This document shows positions 42,201 through 48,743 of a stretch of DNA of 64,000 nucleotides, in pieces. The stretch is from contig NZ_CP108086.1 of NCBI RefSeq assembly GCF_036186745.1, positions 3,100,001 through 3,164,000 of the forward strand. The letters run 5' to 3'. Below the pieces are notes generated by a model that was given only the letters and a program-made list of their open reading frames with translations, had not been told where the DNA came from and did no database searches. This DNA comes from Microbispora hainanensis. Lineage in GTDB: Bacteria; Actinomycetota; Actinomycetes; Streptosporangiales; Streptosporangiaceae. Every line of letters starts with the position of its first letter. Within the stretch, counting starts at the first letter, position 1. The position numbers and the translations under genes were made by a program.

Positions 42201-42506
42201 CAGGTGCTGGACATGGGGCGCAAGGTGCGCCTGGCGACTCCTGCCCAGCGGCGGGCCATCTACGCCCGGTATGCCACGTGCTGGATCGACGGCTGCCCCC
42301 TCCCGGCGACCATGTGCCAGATCGACCACGCCGACAACTGGAGCACCGGCGGCCTCACCGACCTGAAGCTGCTGGGCCCGGCCTGCCAGTTCCACAACCG
42401 CGACCGCTACCAGCACCCCGACCGCTACACCCGCCGCAACGTAGGCGAAGACCGCTGGGCCTTCACCTACCACCGCCTCGGACGAGCCCCACGACTACAC
42501 GACTGA
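39225..42506 (+). CDS. DUF222/HNH endonuclease-like protein with long low-complexity insertions
   Basis: Protein of 1093 aa, two to three times the usual length for DUF222-HNH proteins. An Ala/Gly/Asp-rich N-terminal region of about 200 residues contains an imperfect 114-bp repeat. The DUF222 domain follows (about 245-490; VREVAQELALTPLPDDVDVC, GRLLTLGAELPRLPKVREKF). Some 400 acidic low-complexity residues come next, including a 120-bp tandem duplication. The C-terminal HNH nuclease domain reads CQIDHADNWSTGG and ACQFHNRDRYQHP. The ATG at 39225 follows GAGGAGG by 4 nt. Such genes are multicopy in actinobacteria and some carry inteins or mobile introns; the cellular role is unknown. Confidence 0.85.
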   Translation: MDLFDIDPEHHRHSNGPDDGEWWDRLIANSPLWSSDGSSAREPFPIINFGPRQRADAPSTETTSGPGADVSGTDPDNAGSDGADPRRRDAAGANAAGMDGAGADAACWTADSAGSDAGSDAGAARGAADGANAAGMDGAGANAACWTADSAGSDARAACGVADRAAFAGANVGGTNGAGANAARGAADGADTSGPDAAGAAGAGFGAARGAADGADAAGTNGTGAAGPGAGAGASDSGGRGRGGVRSSWVVVGSVREVAQELALTPLPDDVDVCLAEAEELLFARDRITCALADRVGRVHRAGQARQHGHASTRCWLRTSGGMTVGGAGRLLTLGAELPRLPKVREKFATGELAAGVVEAICAAVAGLTDEQATLAEPILVDLASKAGAAEVAKAGRHLRAVLDPDGDERDERADYGRRFLRVRPGKGGGVEGEFYLPREAGARLMALLQAYAKLRAQGDDRPLTVRQADALIALLEQKIAAELLVVVSAESLPTDPETTADPETTDDNPYPADPATDDPDPATQDPADPAADDEVSDHFADLGDSASSDYVPDTTGTTDEPSQADDTADHAGDARDVGGFEEGRDDTGDRAPGEAGADAGAESADDTADHAENARDAGGFEEGRDDTGDRAPGEAGADAGAESADDTNAYAPDATGSADDPSQADDAVSDVMGDPGAAGGTDGPETLDELDTAEAVPATDPAAGSGDVATGLRDEEPRGWGAGECGAGERRPGECEPRSTANTAAAEGDHTANADSAEDDDTASTRSAECDTTAPAEGDGCVRGAAWSGATHARRGASAWPAHGGGHWHTAPSDTAPSDTVPSGATASSSARPDPPPEDVSAHHTHAGPRTAGDCRHGQGTCRCGSQGAWRCSGDARCSCATQAAGTPGTAAGAGRGTPETAQEASQGGAQGTAQGGSPGSPGASAGAMPGAFLGSALGASAGTLLGASLGMAPGTAPGLLLATGQVLPVSSVHRLARTSTLVRIVMNAEGQVLDMGRKVRLATPAQRRAIYARYATCWIDGCPLPATMCQIDHADNWSTGGLTDLKLLGPACQFHNRDRYQHPDRYTRRNVGEDRWAFTYHRLGRAPRLHD
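39501..39691 (+). repeat. imperfect 114-bp direct repeat in the HNH gene
   Basis: Two copies beginning GCGAATGCCGCTGGCATGGA at 39501 and 39615, offset 114 bp (38 codons), each encoding the pattern NAAGMDGAGAxAACWTADSA. Copies are in frame. Confidence 0.85.
40919..41158 (+). repeat. 120-bp tandem duplication in the HNH gene
   Basis: Two adjacent copies offset exactly 120 bp (40 codons), differing at only a few bases; each encodes GGFEEGRDDTGDRAPGEAGA and flanking residues. High identity suggests a recent duplication. Confidence 0.92.
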
Positions 42507-43101
42507 GGGGAGAAGTGGATCGATCGCCGCGAACGACGGAGGTGGCGCGGTGGCGGGGCAGGGTGATGGCGGGGCCGATCACATCTTGCCGACACCACTG
42601 GTCACACAGTGCCGACGCCGGATGGGCGTTGCGCTTGGCGAACTTGGGAGCGCGGCCGATCCCACCGTGCTGGCACCACTGGTCACACCGTGCCGACGCC
42701 GGATGGGCGTTGCGCTTGGCGAACTTGGGAGCGCGGCCGATCGCACCGTGCTGGCACCACTGGTCACACCGTGCCGACGCCGGATGGGCGTTGCGCTTGG
42801 CGAACTTGGGAGCGCGGCCGGTCGCGTGCCGGTAACCCCTGTAGGCGGCGCGGTGATGTGGCGGCGCGGCCCGGCGGACACCGGCCCGGCGGACACCGGC
42901 CCAGCGGACACCGGCCCGTTCAACAGCATCGCCCCGAGGGCTCAGCGTCGCCTTGAGAGCGCAGCGTTGCCGCGACGTCGCAGCGCAAAAAAGGCATCAG
43001 CAACCACACAGCACATCGCACCAGTGGGAGAAGAGAGACGAAGCGCGGGGTATGGGACGGATGCGTCGCTTGTGTACCAAAGCAAAGGCAGGTGTGGACG
43101 G
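42507..43101. other. intergenic region containing an 81-bp tandem repeat
   Basis: About 600 bp between the HNH gene and the next plus-strand gene. Apart from the three-copy 81-bp repeat (42593-42835) and a short repeat of GCGGACACCGGCCC (about 42870-42920) no gene, promoter or RNA could be recognised. Several frames stay open through the repeat because its unit is a multiple of three; none looks like a protein family. Confidence 0.6.
42593..42835. repeat. 81-bp tandem repeat, three copies
   Basis: Units start at 42593, 42674 and 42755 with CACCACTGGTCACAC; the last copy diverges near 42822. Copies are almost identical and contain GGATGGGCGTTGCGCTTGGC. There is no spacer of unique sequence between units, so it is not a CRISPR array. 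Confidence 0.92.
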
Positions 43102-43743
43102 ATGGGCGACAAGAGGGCAGGGAGAACCCGCGTCGTGGCGGCGTCCGCCCGGCGTATGGCTGTCGCCGCGCTCCTCATCGTGATGCCGAGCGTGGTGGCA
43201 GCGTCTCAGGCACTGGCGGCGCCGGTCCCGGCCGCCGGCCACGCCCCGCACACGCTCGGCCAGAACGGCCAGGCGAAGATGGGCGCGGCCAAGAAGATCG
43301 CGGCTAAGAAGATCGCGGGGAAGAAGGGTAAGAACGGCAAGGGCAAGAAGGGCAAGCGCCGCGGTAACGGCGGAGCTCGCCTCGACGCCAGTCTCGCCGC
43401 CTTCGGAGCCGGCGGTAACGGGGGTGGCGGCCATGGGGGTGGCGGTCACGGCGGCGGCTTCGGCCACGGTAGGGGCGGCGGGGGTACGCAGCGTACGTCC
43501 GGCATGAACACCGCCAACGCGCCGACGATCAGCAGCCCGCCCTATCAGCTCAACATGGGCAGGCGTAATGTGCAGGCTCCCGCGGGCAACAGCGCCGTCG
43601 ACTTCGCCGGTGTGCAGCAGGTGTCGAGCGTCAGCGTCTTCACCAACTCCCTCAGTGGCAACTGCAGGGGCGGTATCGATAACTGCTCGATCAACCAGAA
43701 CCTGCGGGCCGCGGAGGACAGAGGCCGCAGTGTCGGCCACTGA
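43102..43743 (+). CDS. secreted lysine- and glycine-rich protein of unknown function
   Basis: Protein of 213 aa with a Sec signal (ASARRMAVAALLIVMPSVVA, cleavage probably after QALA). The mature part has a very basic stretch of Ala, Lys and Gly repeats (KKIAAKKIAGKKGKNGKGKK), a Gly/His-rich stretch (GGGGHGGGGHGGGFGHGRGG), then a non-repetitive C-terminal segment with two cysteines (LSGNCRGGIDNCSINQNLRA). The ATG at 43102 is the last in-frame start before the signal; in-frame starts further upstream run through the 81-bp repeat and look spurious. Cell-surface or DNA/metal binding is conceivable but unproven. Confidence 0.65.
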   Translation: MGDKRAGRTRVVAASARRMAVAALLIVMPSVVAASQALAAPVPAAGHAPHTLGQNGQAKMGAAKKIAAKKIAGKKGKNGKGKKGKRRGNGGARLDASLAAFGAGGNGGGGHGGGGHGGGFGHGRGGGGTQRTSGMNTANAPTISSPPYQLNMGRRNVQAPAGNSAVDFAGVQQVSSVSVFTNSLSGNCRGGIDNCSINQNLRAAEDRGRSVGH

Positions 43744-43817
43744 GGTCGCAAGAGCTACAAACGCCACAAGCCGCAAGTCATAAGCCGCTGAAGCCGCTGA
43801 ACCGGCCATTGACAGGG

Positions 43818-43857
43818 GACGGGCGTCTCCCGCGAAAAGGGAAGACGCCCGTCTTTC
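43818..43857. terminator. bidirectional terminator hairpin
   Basis: GACGGGCGTCT-CCC and GGG-A-AGACGCCCGTC form a long stem with one bulged base and the loop GCGAAAA, followed by TTTC. It lies between two convergent genes and could end both transcripts. Confidence 0.85.
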
Positions 43858-43872
43858 AGTGATGCGCGGGGA

Positions 43873-44517
43873 TCAGAGCTCGCCGCTTTCGATCGCCTGC
43901 TTGAGGGCCTGCTGCAACTGCTGGTGCGAGGCGGTGCCGTTCGCGGCGACGAAGTCGATCAGCGAGGAGTCCGCCTCGAAGGTGAGCTTCTCCGTGACGC
44001 GGGTCTTCCCGCCGGGCAGCGCCTTGAAGTCGATCTTCTGGTGCGTGACCACGTTGGGCTCCGACCAGCTGTCGGTCTCGTAGTAGAACCCGTTCCGGTG
44101 GAGCCGCTGCTGCGCGTGGGTCTTGCTGACCACGATCGTGCCCTCGTACGGGATCTCTTCGATCGCCGTGAGGTTGCGGTAGGTCGTGGAGCCCTTCTTG
44201 CACTCCTTGTGCGTGATGACCCGCTTCAGGAACGGGTTCTTGCCGATGTGGTTGTTGAAGTTCGAGTACTTGTTGAAGGTCAGCGGCATCGGCGAGTCGA
44301 TGTCGACCGAGATGCTGTTCGTGATCTGGCTCCGGCCCGAGCCGGGCGCGGGCGGTGTGGTGTCGGTGAAGTGGTAGGTGTCCCAGGCGGTCTGCCACTC
44401 GGCGGCGATTTGGGCGTCGCTCTCGGGAGTGTCGGCGTTCGCGGGAGCGGACAGAGCGGTGAAGACGGCGGCGGCGGCGAACGTGTGGGCCGCGGCCACT
44501 CGGAGGATCTTTCTCAC
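43873..44517 (-). CDS. secreted protein of unknown function, 214 aa
   Basis: Exported protein with a signal peptide (VAAAHTFAAAAVFTALSAPA, cleavage near ANA-DT). The mature 185 residues are mixed alpha/beta, with TPPAPGSGRSQITNSISVDI, YSNFNNHIGKNPFLKRV and a C-terminal KTRVTEKLTFEADSSLIDFV that could be part of a lipid- or toxin-like fold. No family recognised. The GTG at 44517 follows CGAGG. It stands alone, closed by the hairpin at 43818. Confidence 0.78.
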   Translation of the reverse strand: MRKILRVAAAHTFAAAAVFTALSAPANADTPESDAQIAAEWQTAWDTYHFTDTTPPAPGSGRSQITNSISVDIDSPMPLTFNKYSNFNNHIGKNPFLKRVITHKECKKGSTTYRNLTAIEEIPYEGTIVVSKTHAQQRLHRNGFYYETDSWSEPNVVTHQKIDFKALPGGKTRVTEKLTFEADSSLIDFVAANGTASHQQLQQALKQAIESGEL

Positions 44518-44575
44518 GTGTACCTCGAAAAGAGGAGAAATGGTACTAGTGATCTTCTACCGCAACCGCAACCTG

Positions 44576-45466
44576 TTATAGAAGAGGCGATGCCGAATCG
44601 GCCGCGGCCCGCACGAACTCCCGTACGCGCGCGGTCGTGTTGGTCGCCCGCCACACCGGTCCGCGTTCGATCGGCGGCGCGTCCCGGATGGGCACGTACG
44701 CGATGTCGGGGCGGGGATAGTACGTGCGGCTGTGCTCGCCCACCGGCAGCACCCCCTTGCCCATGGCGACGAGGGAGAGCATCTCCGAGAACGTGCCGCC
44801 CGCCGGTCCCGGCGGCACGGGGCGGCCGGACGGGGTGTGGGTGGGCGTACGGTCGCGCTTGAACTCGGCGGAGGTGACCGAGGGGTACTGCACCACGGGG
44901 TGGTCGCCGAGGACCTCCAGGGACACCGATTCCTCGCGGGCCAGCGGATGCCCGGCCGCCACGGCCAGCACGCGGGCCTCCCGCAGCAGGACCGGCCCGC
45001 GGGCCATGCCGTCGAAGGGATAGGAGGCGATGAGGACGTCCACCGAGCCGTCGACGAGGCTCGCCCGTGAGTTGGACAGTTGCACCTCCTGGACCTCGAC
45101 CTCGCAGTCCGGATGGCGTTCGGTGAACAGGGCGACGGCCCGCAGCAGCACCGGCGCCGTCCACTCGCCGAGAAAGGCCACGCGCAGCCGGCCGGTGACC
45201 TTGCGGCCCGCCTCGACGGCCCGGCGTACGGCGGGCTCCATCTGGGCCGCCAGGGGCGCCAGGTCGTCGGTGAGTTGCCGCCCGATCGAGGTGAGGCGGA
45301 CGACCCGGCTCGTGCGCTCGAACAGCGGCGCGCCGATGCGCCGCTCCAGCTTCTTGATCACGTGGCTGACCCGGCCGGTCGTGACCCCCAGGCGCTCGGC
45401 CGTACGGCCGAAGTGCAGTTCCTCGGCCAGCGTCAGGAACGTTTCGATCTCGTGCCGTTCGAGCAT
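44576..45466 (-). CDS. LysR-family transcriptional regulator
   Basis: LysR regulator, 296 aa. HTH: MLERHEIETFLTLAEELHFG, then GRTAERLGVTTGRVSHVIKK; effector domain from about residue 90 (GRLRVAFLGEWTAPVLLRAV). The ATG at 45466 is the family-typical start. It is divergent from a VOC-fold gene at 45553, with a perfect long dyad between, so that gene is its likely target. Confidence 0.9.
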   Translation of the reverse strand: MLERHEIETFLTLAEELHFGRTAERLGVTTGRVSHVIKKLERRIGAPLFERTSRVVRLTSIGRQLTDDLAPLAAQMEPAVRRAVEAGRKVTGRLRVAFLGEWTAPVLLRAVALFTERHPDCEVEVQEVQLSNSRASLVDGSVDVLIASYPFDGMARGPVLLREARVLAVAAGHPLAREESVSLEVLGDHPVVQYPSVTSAEFKRDRTPTHTPSGRPVPPGPAGGTFSEMLSLVAMGKGVLPVGEHSRTYYPRPDIAYVPIRDAPPIERGPVWRATNTTARVREFVRAAADSASPLL

Positions 45467-45474
45467 GTGAAGTC

Positions 45475-45501
45475 CGATCGTTGAACAGGAGTCAACGATC
45501 G
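45475..45501. promoter_or_regulatory. LysR operator: perfect 10-bp inverted repeat
   Basis: CGATCGTTGA at 45475-45484 and TCAACGATCG at 45492-45501 with a 7-bp spacer; the core TTGA-N7-TCAA contains the T-N11-A LysR box. It lies just upstream of the LysR start and 51 bp upstream of the VOC gene. Confidence 0.7.
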
Positions 45502-45552
45502 TAGCGTGATCAGGTCTTGGTGCCGGCCGCCGCGACGAGCATCGTTGGATCC

Positions 45553-45966
45553 ATGAGCACAACGAACATGCGCGTCAAGGGTTTCGATCATCTGGTGCTG
45601 ACCGTGGCGGACGTCGAGCGGTCGCTGGCGTTCTACTGCGACGTCCTCGGCCTCGAACCGGTGCGGGTCGACGAGTGGCGGGCCGGGAAGGTGCCGTTCC
45701 CCTCGGTGCGGGTGTCGCCGGACACCATCATCGACCTGCTGCGCGGCGAGCGCGGCGAGCCGAACGTCGACCACTTCTGCCTGGTCGTCGAGCCGCTGGA
45801 CTGGCAGGAGGTCATCGACTCCGGCGCCTTCACCGTCATCGACGGACCCGGCCCCCGGTTCGGCGCGCGCGGCGTCGCCACCTCGGTCTATCTGAAGGAT
45901 CCCGACGGCAACGTCATCGAACTGCGCTGGTATCCCCAGGACAGGGAGCAGGACAAGGAGGAATGA
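45553..45966 (+). CDS. VOC-superfamily (glyoxalase/dioxygenase-like) protein
   Basis: Vicinal-oxygen-chelate fold protein, 137 aa. Strand patterns are FDHLVLTVADVERSLAFYCD with the metal-ligand His, NVDHFCLVVEP, and SVYLKDPDGNVIELRWY with the C-terminal Glu ligand. Substrate unknown; such proteins include glyoxalases, thiol transferases and ring-cleaving enzymes. Start taken at 45553; Met at 45568 is an alternative. Probably regulated by the divergent LysR gene. Confidence 0.87.
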   Translation: MSTTNMRVKGFDHLVLTVADVERSLAFYCDVLGLEPVRVDEWRAGKVPFPSVRVSPDTIIDLLRGERGEPNVDHFCLVVEPLDWQEVIDSGAFTVIDGPGPRFGARGVATSVYLKDPDGNVIELRWYPQDREQDKEE

Positions 45967-46056
45967 GGGTTCGGTCGCAACGGTGCGGCGCCGGGGCCCC
46001 GGCCGTCCGAACGCGGTAGATCCGGGTGAGGACGGCCGGAAGAAGGGCGGGCACCG

Positions 46057-47268
46057 ATGGCGGGGGCGACCAACAGGGCGACCAACAGGGCGAACGATAG
46101 GGCGAACGACAGGACGGACCACGGGGCGAGCAACGAGACGGACAGCAGGGCGAACAGCAGGGCGAACAGCGGGACGGACAAGCGCGCCGACCTGGTGCTG
46201 GAGGGCGGCGGCGTCAAGGGCGTCGGTCTGGTCGGCGCGCTGCACGAGCTGCACGCCGCCGGCTATCGGTTCGGACGGGCCGCGGGCACCCGGGTCGCCG
46301 GCACCTCCGCGGGGGCGGTGGTGGGAGCGCTGGCCGCGGCCGGGATGCGGCCGGAGCACATGCGCGACCTCCTGTTCCAGGTCGACTACCGCAGGTTCAG
46401 GGACGCGTCAGCCGTGGAGCGCGTCCCGCTGGTCGGCAGGGGGTTCTCGCTGCTGTCCCTGCTGTTCGAACGGGGTGTGTTCGAAGGCGACTACCTGCGG
46501 GAGTGGCTGGGCAACGAGCTGGCCGGCCTGGGCGTCGAGACGTTCGACGACTTGGCGCTCGACGACCCGGCGCCCTGGATGGGCGAAGACCAGCGCTACA
46601 GCCTGGTGGTGACGGCCACGGACGTCACCCTCGGCCGGCTGGTGCGCCTGCCGTGGGACTACCGGAGCGTGTACGGCGTGGCGGAGCCCGGCAGGCAGCG
46701 GGTGGCCGACGCGGTCCGCGCCTCGATGTCGATCCCCTTCTTCTTCGAGCCCGTCACGATCACCAATCCCGGCACGGGGCTGGTGTCGACCCTGGTGGAC
46801 GGCGGGGTGCTGTCCAACTTCCCCATCGACACGCTCGACCGGACCGACGGGGAGCAGCCGCGCTGGCCGACGTTCGGGGTCAAGCTGCTCCCCGCGTTCC
46901 GGGAGGACACGCTCAGGCTGCCGCTCGCCGGGGCTCCGCACCTGCCCGCGCTGCGGCTGCTGGCGTCGCTGGTCGGGACCGCGATCGTCGGCCACGACCA
47001 GACGTACCTGGACCAGCCCTGGGTCAGGGCACGCACCATCCAGGTGGACACCGAGAGCGTGGGGGTGGTCGACTTCGGCCTCGACGAACGGCAGAAGCTC
47101 GACCTCTATCTCAACGGCCGGACGGCCGGGGCGGCCTTCCTGACCACCTGGAACTGGGACGACTACCGCGCCCGCTTCCGTCCCCCGGCGAGAAGCAGTG
47201 CGCGGAAAACCAGTGGCCGGAAAACCAGTGGCAGGGCCGAGACAGCGGGGAGTCTACTTGGCCGATGA
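46057..47268 (+). CDS. patatin-like phospholipase with minisatellite N-terminus
   Basis: Acyl hydrolase of the patatin family, 403 aa. Oxyanion loop LEGGGVKGVGLVGAL, nucleophile in AGTSAGAVVG and catalytic Asp in LVDGGVLSNFP. Residues 4-43 come from ten tandem 12-bp units (46066-46185) giving ATNR, ANDR, ANSR and similar tetrapeptides; a GTG at 46195 just before the oxyanion loop is the only other start. The ATG at 46057 follows GGAAGAAGGGCGGGC. Its stop overlaps the next gene (ATGA). Confidence 0.87.
   Translation: MAGATNRATNRANDRANDRTDHGASNETDSRANSRANSGTDKRADLVLEGGGVKGVGLVGALHELHAAGYRFGRAAGTRVAGTSAGAVVGALAAAGMRPEHMRDLLFQVDYRRFRDASAVERVPLVGRGFSLLSLLFERGVFEGDYLREWLGNELAGLGVETFDDLALDDPAPWMGEDQRYSLVVTATDVTLGRLVRLPWDYRSVYGVAEPGRQRVADAVRASMSIPFFFEPVTITNPGTGLVSTLVDGGVLSNFPIDTLDRTDGEQPRWPTFGVKLLPAFREDTLRLPLAGAPHLPALRLLASLVGTAIVGHDQTYLDQPWVRARTIQVDTESVGVVDFGLDERQKLDLYLNGRTAGAAFLTTWNWDDYRARFRPPARSSARKTSGRKTSGRAETAGSLLGR
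46066..46185 (+). repeat. 12-bp coding minisatellite, ten units
   Basis: Ten consecutive units of the type GCGAACGACAGG / ACGGACAGCAGG at the 5' end of the patatin gene. All preserve frame and encode hydrophilic tetrapeptides. Confidence 0.92.
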
Positions 47269-48032
47269 TCGTTATTTCGGCCGCTTCCGGCGCGCTCGGC
47301 CGCCTCGTCATCGAGTCCCTACGCACCCGTACGACGGAGGTGGTGGCCGCGGTGCGCGACCTCGAACGCGCACCCGAGGGCGTGCCGGCACGCCGCGGTG
47401 ACTACGACGACCCGGCGAGCCTGCGCGAGGCGTTCGACGGGGCCGCCCGTCTCCTCCTGATCTCGTCTCCGGAGCTCGACACTCCCCGCAGGATCCGGCA
47501 GCACCTGAACGCGGTGACCGCCGCCAAGGAGGCCGGCGTCGGCGCGGTCGTCTTCACCAGCTTCCTGGGGGCCGGCGATGGCGCGACCGGCATGACGGAG
47601 GCCTATCACGCGACCGAGCAGGCCCTGATCAGCAGCGGCCTGCCGTACACGTTCCTGCGCCATCCCTTCTACAGCGACGCGTTCGTCCCCCGGGTGGTCG
47701 ACGGCGAGATCACCGGCAGCACGGGCGGGCGCGGCCTGAACACGGCGTTCCGCTCGGATCTCGCGGAGGCGGCGGCCAACGTGCTGACCGGTGAGGGGCA
47801 TCTGGGCCGGGCGTACGACTTCACCGGGCCGCTGTGGACCCATCCCGAGGTGGCCGAGGCGCTCGGCGTGCCCTACCGCGAGGTGCCCGACGCCGGGCCG
47901 GGCCCGATGAGCTGGATCAACGCGCAGATACGTGCGGGGCTGCTGGAGCAGCAGACCGATGATCTCGAACGGGTGCTCGGCCGGCCCCCGGTCACCGTCG
48001 CCTCGCATATCCGAAGCATTGCGTTGTCTTGA
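47265..48032 (+). CDS. NmrA-like NAD(P)-binding protein
   Basis: Atypical SDR of the NmrA/quinone-reductase QorB type, 255 aa. It starts MIVISAASGALGRLVIESLR with the dinucleotide loop, followed by VVFTSFLGAGDGATGM and PYTFLRHPFYSDAFVP. It may reduce quinones or act as a redox sensor. ATGA overlap with the patatin gene makes the two an operon. Confidence 0.88.
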   Translation: MIVISAASGALGRLVIESLRTRTTEVVAAVRDLERAPEGVPARRGDYDDPASLREAFDGAARLLLISSPELDTPRRIRQHLNAVTAAKEAGVGAVVFTSFLGAGDGATGMTEAYHATEQALISSGLPYTFLRHPFYSDAFVPRVVDGEITGSTGGRGLNTAFRSDLAEAAANVLTGEGHLGRAYDFTGPLWTHPEVAEALGVPYREVPDAGPGPMSWINAQIRAGLLEQQTDDLERVLGRPPVTVASHIRSIALS

Positions 48033-48108
48033 CAATTTTATTTGTCGGTGACACCGTGGGAGTCACGACGGAGCCGACGACGGCCCACGGACACAGAGGA
48101 GCAGCGCC

Positions 48109-48699
48109 ATGCGCATCGTGGTCATCGAGTTCATGAGCCTGGACGGCGTCGTGCAGGCACCGGGCGGTCCCGAGGAGGACACCGACGGCGGCTTCGCGCA
48201 CGGCGGCTGGACACACCCGTTCTTCGACCCGGAGACCGTCGGCGGCGCCTTCGACGCCACGGTGAGCAAGGCGGAGGGGCTGCTCTACGGCCGCCGGACC
48301 TGGCAGAACATGGCCGCCGCCTGGCCCGGGCGGGCCGGTGACCCGTTCGCCGACAAGATGAACGCGATGCCGAAATACGTGGTGTCCGAGACGCTGGGCG
48401 ACGACGAGATGACCTGGAACACCACGCGAATCCCCGGCGACACCGCCGTCGCCCGCATCCGCGAACTGCGGGACACGGGCGACGGCGACCTGGTCGTCAT
48501 GGGCAGCCCGAGCCTCGTGCGCACCCTCCTGCACGAGGACCTGGTCGACGAGCTCCGGCTGATCGTCATGCCGGTGCTCCTCGGCGGCGGGAAGACGATC
48601 TTCCCGGACGGCGGCCTGCGGCGCAGGTTCGAACTCGTCTTCGCGGCCACCGGCGGCACCGGCGTGCAGGTGTGCACCTACCGCCGGGCCGTCGAGTAG
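48109..48699 (+). CDS. dihydrofolate-reductase-like (RibD C-terminal) protein
   Basis: DHFR/RibD C-terminal-fold protein, 196 aa. Typical: MRIVVIEFMSLDGVVQAPGG, GLLYGRRTWQNMAAAWP, DLVVMGSPSLVRTLLHEDLV and MPVLLGGGKTIFP. Widespread in actinobacteria as an uncharacterised NADPH-binding reductase. GAGGAGCAGCGCC precedes the ATG. A short direct repeat GGTCAGGGTGCTTCGG (about 48711-48742) follows the stop and leads into the opposing xylosidase gene. Confidence 0.87.
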   Translation: MRIVVIEFMSLDGVVQAPGGPEEDTDGGFAHGGWTHPFFDPETVGGAFDATVSKAEGLLYGRRTWQNMAAAWPGRAGDPFADKMNAMPKYVVSETLGDDEMTWNTTRIPGDTAVARIRELRDTGDGDLVVMGSPSLVRTLLHEDLVDELRLIVMPVLLGGGKTIFPDGGLRRRFELVFAATGGTGVQVCTYRRAVE

Positions 48700-48743
48700 G
48701 GCTTCATGGGTCAGGGTGCTTCGGGGGTCAGGGTGCTTCGGTG

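Noticed and set aside
42593-42835. CRISPR-like array
   Set aside because: The 81-bp units are directly adjacent with no unique spacers, and no cas gene is nearby.
42550-43743. A single 397-aa gene running through the 81-bp repeat into the secreted protein
   Set aside because: The signal peptide begins at 43102, and the upstream part is translated repeat with no ribosome site; the open frame is a by-product of the 81-bp unit being a multiple of three.
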